Shown here piece after piece: positions 1-9,421 of a DNA stretch of 64,000 nt. This stretch comes from Candidatus Marsarchaeota G1 archaeon BE_D (GTDB lineage Archaea > Thermoproteota > Thermoprotei_A > Marsarchaeales > Marsarchaeaceae). Where the stretch lies: contig NEXD01000001.1 of the NCBI GenBank assembly GCA_003019595.1, positions 1 to 64,000 on the forward strand. Reading direction: 5' to 3'. The notes under the pieces were generated by a model. It was not told the DNA's origin. It saw nothing but the letters and a program-made list of their open reading frames with translations, and did not search any database. A program made the translations under genes and the position numbers. Numbering within the stretch: position 1 is the first letter of the stretch; every line of letters begins with the position of its first letter.

Positions 1-614
1 GTTTATGGCGCCATTTCGTCATCCCCGTTTATTAAAACCGTTTTTATGCTATCATAACAACATTGATTCTCGCTTTTACTGCTGTTATAATTTCAATAAA
101 AGCAAATATTCTACGTAATATAACTAAAAAAATAAATGCAAAAGTTGAGCCTTTCCTGAAAAAGTTTTTAGGATCGACTCATAATCTAAACTCAATGAAA
201 ATTGATGAGACGTTTGATAATTTCTTGAAGAGTATAAGAAGAATAGCGTATTCAAGGTTCCGTTTAATAGCATCATATTTAGTGATAACAATAAGATGGA
301 TTCTGCTTTCGGTCGTTGCGTTATTAGTTACATATTCCATCGGTTACTATAAACTTTCGATTTGGGAAGTCATGATTGTAATGATGATAGCCGAAATTGT
401 GTCAACAACTCCAATCGCTATTCCAGGTATGTTAGGAATCCTCGATGCCGCAGTGATTGGTTCTTATGTTGCGCTTGGCACTCCCGTGACCATTGCGACT
501 TCTATAGATCTTCTCACAAGGTTAATCCTGTTTGTCGTGAACATACCTTTGACCGGTACTTTATTTTACAAATATCTAAAAGATGCAAGCGATCAGCAAC
601 AAAATAAATCATGA
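1..614 (+). CDS. Flippase-like membrane protein (UPF0104/LPG synthase TM family), 3' part, frame break near start
   Basis: C-terminal part of an integral membrane protein; the 5' end lies outside the window. Hydrophobic segments recur (residues around WILLSVVALLVTYSIG, and PGMLGILDAAVIGSYVALG). The pattern of helices around a PxxxPGxxGxxD motif is typical of the UPF0104 family, related to the transmembrane region of lysylphosphatidylglycerol synthase and thought to flip lipids or precursors. Frame 1 is open from base 1 to 54 (VYGAISSSPFIKTVF) and then stops. The ORF-track frame continues the membrane sequence one base off. One extra T in the T5 run at 41-45 would join both parts. The family call is moderately secure; the substrate is unknown. 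Confidence 0.55.
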
Positions 615-630
615 TTTTATAAAAACTTTC

Positions 631-642
631 AAACCACAACTT
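631..642 (+). repeat. 12-bp motif shared with palindrome at 27166-27189
   Basis: AAACCACAACTT stands about 40 bp upstream of the tnpB remnant. The same 12 bases form the left half of a perfect palindrome near the rRNA operon. It may be part of an IS605-type terminal hairpin. That is an inference from position and identity only. Confidence 0.35.
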
Positions 643-682
643 TTAGGGGCAGGATAAAAGTATAAATAGAGAGAAAACACTC

Positions 683-1615
683 GTTGAACCAAAATTACCA
701 AGACAACTCATTTTATAGACCTAAAAAAGAAGAACCCTGAGTTTCAAGCTTTGCTCTCTCAGGCCGCGTAACAAGTGGCTGAAGGGTTTTACCAAACTCA
801 AAAAAGATTCTTTGATAACAAACCGAAGAAAAAGAAATCTAACGACTACTACTTTTCCTTAGTGTACCCTCACAGTGGTTGGAAGCTTTCTTGTATAAGG
901 CGACAAATGGAAAAGAGCAAAAACCTAAAGAAGCTTATCTATAGCAAAATCGGCTTCTTCACTCTGAGCACTGACTTCACAGCACTGACTTCACAGTTGA
1001 GCGAGTGTGTCAAGTCTGCGTGGAGGCTTATCCCCTGGTCGAATCTATATAACCTTCTTGGCAGAAAAACTGAGAATAGCCGCAACCTAAAAACTGTGTG
1101 CCTAGGAATAGCAAGGCTTGTTTCCTACGCCCACTTGTCTGATAACCCAAAGCCACTTGAGCGTTCTTTCGATAGGTTATAAAGAGCGCTTTCAAGAAAA
1201 GGTTTCTTTTGAAGGTTTAAGGTAAAAAGCTTTCGAAGGAACACGATTATTTTAGAGGAATTTAGATGAGAGACTTTAAGTTTGTGGTTTCGCTTTCATA
1301 GAAGGATGGTTTTTAATCTTAGAGAATACAAAAAGAAACTAAAATACAAAATCAAAATGAGATTTTACAGTTCTTATTTCCTAAGTGGAATACTTTTCAA
1401 AAGCTTGGCAAGCCGTACTCACCCCGCACACTTTTTGCAGGCGTTTGCACAAACGAGAATTTGACTCGAGTATTTCGTTGTTCATAGGTTCACACTAGAC
1501 GGCGACTTGAACACATAAAGCACGCAGGGTGCTACAGTGGCACCGTGTCCTCTACTTAGGACTAAAGAGCAAAGCGGCGATTCAGAGAGCTTCCGTCATC
1601 AGGCTGAATGGTTCA
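683..1615 (+). pseudogene. tnpB: Decayed tnpB (IS200/IS605-family OrfB) remnant
   Basis: Several frames together read as a TnpB protein. First comes LKKKNPEFQALLSQAA, an in-frame TAA near 768, then QVAEGFYQTQKRFFD and YPHSGWKL. The blocks NPKPLERSFDRL and RALSRK follow, and near the 3' end comes the zinc-ribbon part RVFRCS with FTLDGDLNT. These follow the order of the OrfB N-terminal region, the RuvC-like domain and the C-terminal zinc finger. Multiple stops and frame changes show it is dead. ORF-track entries 775-1182 and 1282-1464 are pieces of it. TnpB proteins are RNA-guided nucleases of IS605-type elements; no intact guide-RNA end or tnpA is visible. It ends next to the top6A stop codon. 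Confidence 0.8.
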
Positions 1616-2722
1616 CAAAGCACCTATTTCCTTTAGTTTTGCGGGCAAATATGTGTTTGCAAGATAAGTCACACCTATAGTTTTATTTTTGCTTGAAAAA
1701 GCTTCAAGCTCTGCTTTCCTACCAGTTTCTAAGAAACATTCTATCTGTTTCCTAAAGAATTTTTCTTTATAACGCGGGTCTGCTTTTAGTTCTTCAATTC
1801 TTTTATAATCAACTTGGGTGAGTTGAAGACTAGGGACTTTGTACTTTTCGATGTCAGTTGCCCAAAACCCTATCCATTTGGCAGAAGGTGTATTAATATC
1901 TCTTATATGGGCAGATTTTGCAGAACCGCTTATAATCACAAGCGCTATGTGCATTCCCCACGGATCGGCGTCTGTTAGTATATAAACTGGAAGTCCTAAT
2001 TCTTTGTTAAGCCTTCTTATTAGAATTCGCGCGGCTCTACTTGCTTGCCCTCCTGTCTCAATTAAAATAGCACCAAGTTTTTCATGTATTTTTTCTCTTA
2101 TCATTTGAATAAAAATCGCATGTTTTTCTAAAACTAGAACCATACGGGCGTCGCTTGAGACAAAGTTAGCGTGAGCTAATCCGGGGCCTACACTTACACC
2201 ATCTGGATGTGACATCAAATCTACTCTATTTCCTTCAAATCCTTTTACGTTATATTCTAACACTAATTTACCGAATGCAGTTCCTCTATCATGGGGGATA
2301 ATATTAAAGCTCTCACGTGGTACTCCTAACACAGCTTCAAGATCTTCCACTTGTGCGTCTGTCTCTGCCTGTTCGCTTATTTCTAAGCCCTTTTCATTAA
2401 GGGAAGTATAAAAAAGATCTCTAAGAGTCGTCACCTGATCTTTTTTTATTAATTCTTTCGCGACGTAAGCAACCCAAAGTAGTTGGGCTAGGCTTTTTGC
2501 GCTCCTAATGCTGTAAATACCCCTTTTGATTTTTTTATTACCAAGAACATATTGTTGAGATAAATGATCAAAAACAATATTATCGGTCGATCTGCTCGGT
2601 ATTTCGAGTTCTGGCGGAACTTCTTTTAAAAGCTGGTTATAGATTCTTTTACCAAGTTCGCTAAGAAGATCTGAAACTTTTTTTATGTCGCTTTTATTCG
2701 AAGGTTTGAGCGTTTTATTCAT
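1613..2722 (-). CDS. top6A: DNA topoisomerase VI subunit A
   Basis: Subunit A of the type IIB topoisomerase, the DNA-cleaving partner of Top6B and a homologue of Spo11. The 369-aa length is usual. The winged-helix domain carries the catalytic tyrosine in TLRDLFYTS (about Y105). The Toprim domain shows the conserved Glu in LVLEKHAIF (about residue 200) and the DxD in TDADPWGMHI (about 250), which bind Mg2+. The start overlaps the top6B stop by 8 bp, so the two are translationally coupled in B-A order. Together they relax supercoils and decatenate chromosomes, using ATP. Confidence 0.97.
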   Translation of the reverse strand: MNKTLKPSNKSDIKKVSDLLSELGKRIYNQLLKEVPPELEIPSRSTDNIVFDHLSQQYVLGNKKIKRGIYSIRSAKSLAQLLWVAYVAKELIKKDQVTTLRDLFYTSLNEKGLEISEQAETDAQVEDLEAVLGVPRESFNIIPHDRGTAFGKLVLEYNVKGFEGNRVDLMSHPDGVSVGPGLAHANFVSSDARMVLVLEKHAIFIQMIREKIHEKLGAILIETGGQASRAARILIRRLNKELGLPVYILTDADPWGMHIALVIISGSAKSAHIRDINTPSAKWIGFWATDIEKYKVPSLQLTQVDYKRIEELKADPRYKEKFFRKQIECFLETGRKAELEAFSSKNKTIGVTYLANTYLPAKLKEIGAL

Positions 2723-4232
2723 CTTCTATACCCTTTTTATTTATTAACGCATTTAGTTTTGTTTTAGGTATTAATTCAGTCTCAGCAAGCGCAGAAGTAT
2801 ATTTTGCGAGCAGAGTTAAATAGACACTCATTTTCTCTTTGCGTTGGGCGTGATGAATTTGTTGTGCTTTTTTAGAAAGATACGACTTTAGTTCTCTTGC
2901 ACACTCTCTTAAACCCAACCTAATTTCGCGCCTTATTTCTTCTCTATCAGCCACATACTCCTTTCCTGCAGTTTTAAATGGGACTTTCGTGGCCGCAATA
3001 TGAACAAAGAAAAGAAGTGGATCGCTTTTTAAATCTAATCCATAATTCTTCCAGTCTATGTCTTCTAGTATTACACGCATCGAGACATCATTAGAGGCAT
3101 CGTAGATAAGTGGTATTTTATTAGCGAACCTTAATAATCTAATATCATCTGAACCATTGGCTGGGGGAGGGATGTTACCTCCATAACCAATAGCGGTTTC
3201 GACTATAAAGGAAAAACCCTCGTAAGCTGAAGGGGGTCTTTGACACAATGCTATATATTCTGGTGCAAACTCAGCATTTATTCCAGTTTTTATCGTCTCA
3301 AGACCTAATGGCGAAAGTGCTGAGGCATCTGGCGGCAAAAATTTATATGATTTTAAACCCTCCGCAATTCTTTTTATTTCTTCATCTGTTAGTTTTCTTA
3401 ATGGCTTAAAAGGATCTAAACCGATTAATTTAGAAAAGTTAAAAGCCGTCACTTTACCAATTCGCGAAAATTTTAAAAAGAATTTATAAAGCGGTAAGTC
3501 TTTTTTTGACGATTCTATCATTTCTTTTAGTTTTATTATATCTACTCCATAGGGATGCGGTGGGGTTTCCCGTGGTGGTTTTGGAAGAATATGTGAAAGA
3601 GTTGGCGCAACAAAAAACAATCCTTCAGGGTCATCGAAAATAATTGTTGCATAAGGAAGAGCAATTCTAGTCATGTGTAAATATTTTAGGATTCTACTCC
3701 TCGCTGTGATATAATCCCCCTTAAAGCTGAGCTTTATAGTGGTGCCGTGTAATAAATGAGAGTTCTTTTCAATCTTTTTTTCGTGAATAATAGGCTGATT
3801 CAGTTTTACATCAATGCTAAGTTTGACTTTATAAACGTCTTTTCCTGTAGTAGTGATAACTTCAACGGGAGTTCCAGTTGAAAGTTGGCCATATAATATT
3901 GCCATTTTTCCTCCCAGACCAAAAGTGCCTCTGTTTTGCATGACTGAGTATTTAGAACCAAAGAAAATCCTACCGAAAGCATCTGCGATATACCTAGCTG
4001 GTACGCCACTACCATTATCGGCTACTGTTATTTCTAATTCCTCTCGTGTATTTAATTTTAAAGACACAAATACGATAGGTCTTATAGAATGTGTGTCGCA
4101 AGCATCGAGAGAATTTTCTATTAGTTCACGAAAAACTGTGTACACTGCCCTGCTTTGATTGTCAAAGCCAGCCATCGATTTATTATTATAAAAAAACTCA
4201 GCGGGGCTTAACTGTTTAAATTTTAAAGACAA
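2715..4232 (-). CDS. top6B: DNA topoisomerase VI subunit B
   Basis: ATPase subunit of topoisomerase VI (505 aa). The GHKL/Bergerat fold is visible as RELIENSLDACD (residues ~36-47), DNGSGVP (~73) and GTFGLGGKMA (~102), which bind ATP and Mg2+. A transducer domain with the WKNYGLDL-type region follows. ATP binding dimerises the subunit and drives strand passage through Top6A. It sits 11 bp after the KH-domain gene and overlaps top6A, in a minus-strand run of information-processing genes that is conserved in archaea. Confidence 0.97.
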   Translation of the reverse strand: MSLKFKQLSPAEFFYNNKSMAGFDNQSRAVYTVFRELIENSLDACDTHSIRPIVFVSLKLNTREELEITVADNGSGVPARYIADAFGRIFFGSKYSVMQNRGTFGLGGKMAILYGQLSTGTPVEVITTTGKDVYKVKLSIDVKLNQPIIHEKKIEKNSHLLHGTTIKLSFKGDYITARSRILKYLHMTRIALPYATIIFDDPEGLFFVAPTLSHILPKPPRETPPHPYGVDIIKLKEMIESSKKDLPLYKFFLKFSRIGKVTAFNFSKLIGLDPFKPLRKLTDEEIKRIAEGLKSYKFLPPDASALSPLGLETIKTGINAEFAPEYIALCQRPPSAYEGFSFIVETAIGYGGNIPPPANGSDDIRLLRFANKIPLIYDASNDVSMRVILEDIDWKNYGLDLKSDPLLFFVHIAATKVPFKTAGKEYVADREEIRREIRLGLRECARELKSYLSKKAQQIHHAQRKEKMSVYLTLLAKYTSALAETELIPKTKLNALINKKGIEDE

Positions 4233-4243
4233 GAATATCCCCT

Positions 4244-4735
4244 TTATGGTCTTTGAAATCGATTAATCACTATATTTTGCGGTTTTCCTTTTACAATTCG
4301 CAATATGGCATCTTTTGCCCTCTCTACAGAATCAAAATTTCCAACTATAATTACTCGGTTATCCTTAACAAAAATACTTACGCCAATAATTTTTTCAAGA
4401 TTACGTTTTGTCTTGCCATTTGTTCCTATTATTCTTCCAATTTTCCTTGACAGCTCTTCTTTATCAAGCTCAATAATATGATAATATTCCTCTTTTTCAA
4501 AAAAGATTCTTGCCCTTTCAAAAGGCACTCCGTATTCAATAAGTTTAATGCACTCGGTCGCACGCATTAAAAACTCTGATGGGGCGCTTATTATCAAGTT
4601 TGTTCCTATACGATTTATGATGACTCCCTTTTCTTTTAGAAATAATAAAAGTCTTTCAAACTCAGAAAGAATGTGTGCATCAAGCCCAGAATGTGGTTCA
4701 AAGACTACTGTAGTACATTTTTTTACGCTGTTCAT
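4244..4735 (-). CDS. KH-domain RNA-binding protein, archaeal Dim2/Pno1-like
   Basis: A 163-aa protein with two KH-like modules. The second contains IGRIIGTNGKTKRNLEKIIG, a KH GxxG loop (GTNG). Archaeal homologues of Dim2/Pno1 take part in 30S subunit maturation near the 16S 3' end and are usually encoded beside aIF1A, the RIO1 kinase and Top6B. Here the aIF1A and top6B neighbours are kept, but no RIO1 gene lies between aIF1A and this gene. Confidence 0.85.
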   Translation of the reverse strand: MNSVKKCTTVVFEPHSGLDAHILSEFERLLLFLKEKGVIINRIGTNLIISAPSEFLMRATECIKLIEYGVPFERARIFFEKEEYYHIIELDKEELSRKIGRIIGTNGKTKRNLEKIIGVSIFVKDNRVIIVGNFDSVERAKDAILRIVKGKPQNIVINRFQRP

Positions 4736-4850
4736 CGTTGTATTAATTGGTGGAGAAAGCTTAAAAGCACTACTATCGAATAATCACCGTGTAACACCTC
4801 ATAATTTTTGTAACGATCTAACTTTAATACTAGCGTTACCGAAAGTAATC

Positions 4851-5129
4851 TTAGGGTATTTGGTAGCCCGCTTCTTTTAATTTCTTTACCTCTTCCTTTT
4901 CATATTTATAAATAATATCACCACGAGAATCGGCTTGAAAATCCCAAGGGGCTACAAGCACAACGTCGTTTTCTTTTAACCAAATTTTCTTTTTCATTCT
5001 TCCAGGTATTCTGCAAATTCTAATTTTATTATCAGCGCATTTCACCTTTGCTCTATCATAACCAACTAGTTGAATGATTGTTCCCAAAACTTCGCCTTCT
5101 AATGGTTTTCTTAAATTGTTTTCAGACAA
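4851..5129 (-). CDS. eif1a: Translation initiation factor aIF1A
   Basis: A 92-aa S1/OB-fold protein (residues about 10-80), with GRMKKKIWLKENDVVLVAPWDFQ as the typical aIF1A core. It binds the A-site region of the small subunit and, with aIF1 and aIF2, promotes start-codon selection. Length and sequence are typical of archaea. It is followed after 115 bp by the KH protein and preceded by NMD3 across a 37-bp gap. Confidence 0.95.
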   Translation of the reverse strand: MSENNLRKPLEGEVLGTIIQLVGYDRAKVKCADNKIRICRIPGRMKKKIWLKENDVVLVAPWDFQADSRGDIIYKYEKEEVKKLKEAGYQIP

Positions 5130-5166
5130 TCTGTTATTTATTTTAATAGCCGCAATATTAATTCTT

Positions 5167-6018
5167 TTATTTCATAGCATTAATAAGCTCACCACGTTGA
5201 ATTAGGGTACGAGCTATTCCTTTTCTAAAAAGTTCCACTAATGATTGTCTTGACATTTTTGTTGATGAGTGTGAAACGAGTGAACATAAAATAAACTCTT
5301 TTTGTTGAATATCAATGATTTCAAAAAGCTGATCTTTTATTCGTATAACACTGCCTTTCGCAAAAGGTATTATTCTGAATGAAACGGTGGTCTTGAATAT
5401 TTTTCTTCTGTCATGAGCTTCGCCTACAAGCCTTGAAGAATAAATTTCTTTTGCAATAAAAATTGTTCTTAGTTTATTTAAAGTAAAATCAAGGCCTCTT
5501 TTTGTAGAAAATGATACGTCTATTCCGTTTTTATTCGGATTTAGTTCATAAACAAACTTATCATTTAGTTGAGATAAAGTTTCAATTACTAAGTTAGAAA
5601 GGTATAAGCTTTCTTGTTGTGTAGGATTTCTTCCTTCAATTCGAATTTTTAATTCGTATAAGAACGATCGATTTTTTTGTATTAGGCAATTAGGACAAAT
5701 GGTTTTGTTTAACTGAAATTCTAATCTTTTTGAAGCATTTTTCGTTATAATATCATATACAACACGATCTTTTGTTTTTATTAATAAGACAGGAGATGTA
5801 ACAAGGTTTTGATTTATTAAAGTCTTTTCAATATAGTTTTCTAGATTTAAAGAAAAATCCCATTTGCCATGTACTCTTAATGCACCGCATTGGGAACATA
5901 CCCATAATTTATGTTCTTCGTTTATAGATCTTTTTCTTAAATTGTAACAGTTTTGGCAAAGATTATGTGTTTCTAAGTTTGGTTGTGTATAAGATCCGCA
6001 AATAGGACAACGGATCAT
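5167..6018 (-). CDS. nmd3: NMD3 family 50S biogenesis protein
   Basis: A 283-aa protein whose N-terminus carries four CxxC pairs: CPICGS, CQNCYN, CSQCGA and CPNCLI. This is the zinc-binding region of NMD3. Eukaryotic NMD3 is the adaptor for export of 60S subunits. Archaeal homologues lack the export signals and probably act in large-subunit assembly. The start overlaps the end of the DUF424 gene by 4 bp, which suggests one transcript aIF2-beta, DUF424, NMD3, aIF1A. Confidence 0.9.
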   Translation of the reverse strand: MIRCPICGSYTQPNLETHNLCQNCYNLRKRSINEEHKLWVCSQCGALRVHGKWDFSLNLENYIEKTLINQNLVTSPVLLIKTKDRVVYDIITKNASKRLEFQLNKTICPNCLIQKNRSFLYELKIRIEGRNPTQQESLYLSNLVIETLSQLNDKFVYELNPNKNGIDVSFSTKRGLDFTLNKLRTIFIAKEIYSSRLVGEAHDRRKIFKTTVSFRIIPFAKGSVIRIKDQLFEIIDIQQKEFILCSLVSHSSTKMSRQSLVELFRKGIARTLIQRGELINAMK

Positions 6019-6326
6019 AAGTTGTACACTTCGGCATATTCAATATTCTTAGCTATATGAATAATAGCGCGTTTTTTTATTAAACCACGCCTTAAAGCTT
6101 GTTTTACTACAGTAGGGCCAACAAGTGTTACAAAATCACCTATTTTTATGTTATCTAAAGCAAAATCAACATCAACAATTTCACCACCAAAATAATTTGT
6201 GTTTAATTTAAGTTTATTTCTCATATTCATATTCTCAAACAGCTCTTTATCACACAACGTGATAATAAATTTGCCATTAATGTTGTGTGTTCTCATGTAT
6301 ACTTGAGCACTAAGATTATTATTCAT
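6015..6326 (-). CDS. DUF424 family protein
   Basis: Conserved archaeal protein of unknown function. Visible features are ITLCDKELF near the N-terminus and a C-terminal half with VGPTVVKQALRRGLI, matching DUF424. The ORF track starts at 6359, but the ATG at 6326 makes an ATGA overlap with the aIF2-beta stop, so I choose it (103 aa). Position between aIF2-beta and NMD3 suggests a translation-related role; this is inference only. Confidence 0.8.
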   Translation of the reverse strand: MNNNLSAQVYMRTHNINGKFIITLCDKELFENMNMRNKLKLNTNYFGGEIVDVDFALDNIKIGDFVTLVGPTVVKQALRRGLIKKRAIIHIAKNIEYAEVYNL

Positions 6327-6751
6327 TGTACGATTCTTAATGGGGTTTCTGCTCCGCATGCTTCACACACCATGTACACAACTTTTAGTTTTTTAACAAG
6401 TTTTGTATCTGGTCTTCCACAAGTAGGACACTTTACAAAAAAGCTCACATATCTTTCAAGTAATTGTTTTATTTGTTCTTCTGAAAACCTACCCTGCAGA
6501 ACAAGCCTTCCGTCATTATCTATATATCCCGCTGTGGCCAAGTGTTTGACAAGAAATTTCATAAGATGGTTTGGATCACGGCGGAAAAGTTCATATGTTT
6601 CTTTAAAATTAAGAAAATAAGACTTGTCTCCTTCATATCTTATGTGTGGCTCAGGCACCGAAAACCATTCTCCACTTCCACTAATTGATGGTAGTTGCTC
6701 ATATAATTTATTAAGCAACTCCATATAGATTTCATCTTGATTCAAATTCAT
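6323..6751 (-). CDS. eif2b: Translation initiation factor aIF2 beta subunit
   Basis: A 142-aa protein with the eIF5/eIF2-beta core fold followed by a C-terminal C4 zinc ribbon, CPTCGRPDTKLVKK plus CEACGAETPL. It belongs to the heterotrimeric aIF2 that delivers Met-tRNAi to the 30S subunit; the initiator tRNA gene is in this window at 24833. It is the first gene of the minus-strand run and diverges from proS. Confidence 0.95.
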   Translation of the reverse strand: MNLNQDEIYMELLNKLYEQLPSISGSGEWFSVPEPHIRYEGDKSYFLNFKETYELFRRDPNHLMKFLVKHLATAGYIDNDGRLVLQGRFSEEQIKQLLERYVSFFVKCPTCGRPDTKLVKKLKVVYMVCEACGAETPLRIVQ

Positions 6752-6935
6752 AGCTAGTATTTTTAGTATTAATGATATTTATAAGATTTACAAACAATAA
6801 AAGATTACAATATAATGCTGGTTTTGGCATTAAAAGCAATGCTCTTACAAGTTCAATGTAACAAATAACAAGAATTTTGACTTAATATTTTCTTTATTAA
6901 CGAAAGCACTTTTTAGCGAGTACTCCATAAAGACG

Positions 6936-6946
6936 CTTATAAACCC
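6936..6946 (+). promoter_or_regulatory. Probable TATA box of proS
   Basis: GCTTATAAACC is centred about 30 bp before the proS ATG. That is the distance expected for a TATA element whose transcript starts at or next to the start codon, so the mRNA is probably leaderless. No Shine-Dalgarno sequence is seen. Confidence 0.55.
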
Positions 6947-6969
6947 TTATAATTCTTCTAATTGTTAAT

Positions 6970-8439
6970 ATGGCCAATGAAATGGAAGAAATAAAGACTA
7001 AGCTAGGCATAACCGTAAAAAAAGAAGAGGATCTTTCTGAATGGTATCAACAAGTTGTATTAAAAAGCGGACTTGCTGACTATTCACCAGTTAGTGGTTG
7101 TATGGTCTATTTAGCATGGGGCTATTCTATTTGGGAAGAGATTAGAAATTTTTTAGATTCGAAATTAAAAGCGCTAGGACATAAGAACGCATATTTTCCA
7201 CTTTTTATCCCTGAATCACTTCTGAAGAAAGAGAGCGAGCATTTTAAAGGCTTTACACCTGAGGTTGCATGGGTTGAAAGTGGTGGAAAAGAAAAACTTG
7301 AAGAAAGGCTTGCTATAAGACCCACTAGCGAAACAATAATGTATGTGATGTATTCCAAATGGATAAAAAGTTATAGAGATTTACCACTACTTTTAAACCA
7401 GTGGAATAACGTTGTTAGATGGGAAACAAAAGCCACAAAGCTCTTTTTAAGAACAAGGGAATTCCTCTGGCAAGAAGGACACACAGCCCATGCAACAAAA
7501 GAGGAAGCAGACCGAGAGGTCTTAACCATTTTAAATGTGTATCAAGATTTACTTGTAAATTTGCTTGCAATACCTGTTTTAGTGGGCTTAAAGAGTGAAG
7601 GCGAAAAATTTGCAGGGGCTTTGTATACAGCCACGCTAGAAGCCATCATGCCTGATGGTAAAGCTTTACAAGCTGGAACGTCACACAATTTAGGTCAAAA
7701 TTTTTCACGCGCGTTTGACATTCAATTTATAACTAAAGAGCAAAAGAAAGAATATGTTTGGCAAACCTCTTGGGGTGTCAGTACACGCCTCATAGGGGCT
7801 TTGGTCATGATCCATGGTGACAACAAAGGATTGGTTTTACCGCCTCGTGTTGCACCAATTCAGATAATAATTATTCCTATATATTACTCAAAATCACAAG
7901 CAGAAGTTATAATACAAAAGTCTAAAGAAATTAAAAACATGTTATTAAGCAGTGGGTTAAGAGTTGAAATTGATGACAGAGATGATAAAACGCCTGGTTG
8001 GAAATTTAATGAATGGGAGCTAAAAGGCGTGCCAGTCAGACTCGAGATTGGACCAAAAGATCTAGAAAAATCTAGCGTGGTTGTGTTTCGTAGAGACACT
8101 TTACAAAAAAGTGTGGTCCAAATTTCTGATCTTTTGCCAGTTTTAAATAATCTATTAAACGATATTCATCAAAAAATGTTAGAACGCGCGCGAAAAAAGT
8201 TAGAAGAAAGTATTTCTCAAGCAGAAGATTATAATGAATTTAAGGAAAAACTTGAAAAAGGGGGTGGTTTTATAAAGGTCTCTTGGTGTGGTAGGCTTGA
8301 ATGCGAAAGTCAAATCAAAAATGAGACTGGTGCTTCAGTTAGGCTAATTCCGTTTGAAAATAATGAGCCATTCAAAGAATATTGCTTTCATTGTGGTGAA
8401 AAGGCTCAAAAACTAGCTTATTTTGCTAAATCATATTAA
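6970..8439 (+). CDS. proS: Prolyl-tRNA synthetase, archaeal/eukaryotic type
   Basis: Charges tRNA-Pro. A class II synthetase of 489 aa. Motif 2 is seen in LRTREFLWQEGHTAH and motif 3 in the C-terminal part of the catalytic domain. An anticodon-binding domain follows, then the archaeal C-terminal zinc domain with CGRLECE and CFHCGEK ending in a tyrosine (KSY), as in class 3 ProRS. The gene is monocistronic; its last codons overlap the convergent PfkB gene by 9 bp. Confidence 0.97.
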   Translation: MANEMEEIKTKLGITVKKEEDLSEWYQQVVLKSGLADYSPVSGCMVYLAWGYSIWEEIRNFLDSKLKALGHKNAYFPLFIPESLLKKESEHFKGFTPEVAWVESGGKEKLEERLAIRPTSETIMYVMYSKWIKSYRDLPLLLNQWNNVVRWETKATKLFLRTREFLWQEGHTAHATKEEADREVLTILNVYQDLLVNLLAIPVLVGLKSEGEKFAGALYTATLEAIMPDGKALQAGTSHNLGQNFSRAFDIQFITKEQKKEYVWQTSWGVSTRLIGALVMIHGDNKGLVLPPRVAPIQIIIIPIYYSKSQAEVIIQKSKEIKNMLLSSGLRVEIDDRDDKTPGWKFNEWELKGVPVRLEIGPKDLEKSSVVVFRRDTLQKSVVQISDLLPVLNNLLNDIHQKMLERARKKLEESISQAEDYNEFKEKLEKGGGFIKVSWCGRLECESQIKNETGASVRLIPFENNEPFKEYCFHCGEKAQKLAYFAKSY

Positions 8440-9321
8440 AAAATCATCAATCTTAATTTTTTGAAAAGCTTGCCTTTTACTTAATTGCATAATGTTCTTA
8501 ATGGTGCGTTTACCAAAATGTTCTCCTAAATTAACTTTTAACGAAGCAAAAAGACTCGCCTTCATAATAGACTCCGGAATAGAAGCACCCTTTGTTCTTG
8601 TAGCAAAATAAATCGCTCCGAAAACATCTCCTGCTCCTGTAGGATCGCGCATATTGTTGTTTTTATTTAAAAGGTCTAATTTATACACAATACCTTTACG
8701 CGAATATACATGAACGCCCCGTGCACCACGCGTGACTATTACTTCTTCTACACTACACGAAAATGCTCTTTGAAGAAGATTTTTCAGATTCGGTATTTCT
8801 TCTTCAGAGACTTTTATGTATCTAAAATTGTCTAAAGCTATTGAGGGTTCTTTGTGTTTGATTAGACCATATCTATTCCTATATCTTAAAAAACCTTGCA
8901 TGTCTAGAAAACAGTTCTTATTTTGCGTGAGCTTATAGAGTATATCTTCTTTAACTTCTCTAAATGTAAATGATACATAGATGTCTTTTTCATTTATTTT
9001 TACGTTTTGATAATATTCGTCAAGTTTAGTTTCATTATAAATATAGCTTTTTCTTTTGTCGTCCCAATATATATGAATAAAGAGCGGTGTTGGCAACTCA
9101 TCGATGAAGGCTATGTTTTCTAAATTTATGTTTGTTCTCTGTAACATTTTCAACTTTTTTTTCTGAATGCCTTTTCCTATAGCTGTATATAGTGTTGATT
9201 TTTCACCCATAAAATTTAGTGCTAGTGAAGCGTAATACGCAGGTCCTCCGATCTGAATTTTTGCTATCCCGTTTAAACAAACTATGTCTATAGTAAAATT
9301 ACAAAAAAGGGCAATGACCAT
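8431..9321 (-). CDS. PfkB/ribokinase family kinase
   Basis: A 296-aa sugar or nucleoside kinase of the ribokinase family. The N-terminal GGPAYYASLAL is the substrate/lid region. DPTGAGDVFGA near residue 230 holds the catalytic Asp and the anion hole. The substrate cannot be deduced. Archaeal members phosphorylate nucleosides, fructose phosphates or inositol. The gene is isolated: convergent with proS and divergent from the THUMP gene across a 100-bp promoter region. Confidence 0.88.
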   Translation of the reverse strand: MVIALFCNFTIDIVCLNGIAKIQIGGPAYYASLALNFMGEKSTLYTAIGKGIQKKKLKMLQRTNINLENIAFIDELPTPLFIHIYWDDKRKSYIYNETKLDEYYQNVKINEKDIYVSFTFREVKEDILYKLTQNKNCFLDMQGFLRYRNRYGLIKHKEPSIALDNFRYIKVSEEEIPNLKNLLQRAFSCSVEEVIVTRGARGVHVYSRKGIVYKLDLLNKNNNMRDPTGAGDVFGAIYFATRTKGASIPESIMKASLFASLKVNLGEHFGKRTIKNIMQLSKRQAFQKIKIDDFLI

Positions 9322-9421
9322 TTCATGAAATGTTATTTTACAAGTATTTTAAGCTAATTTTTCGAAATAATTAAAGGATGAATGCGTCATTATCCATAAA
9401 ATTCCCTGCTGGTTTTTTTAG

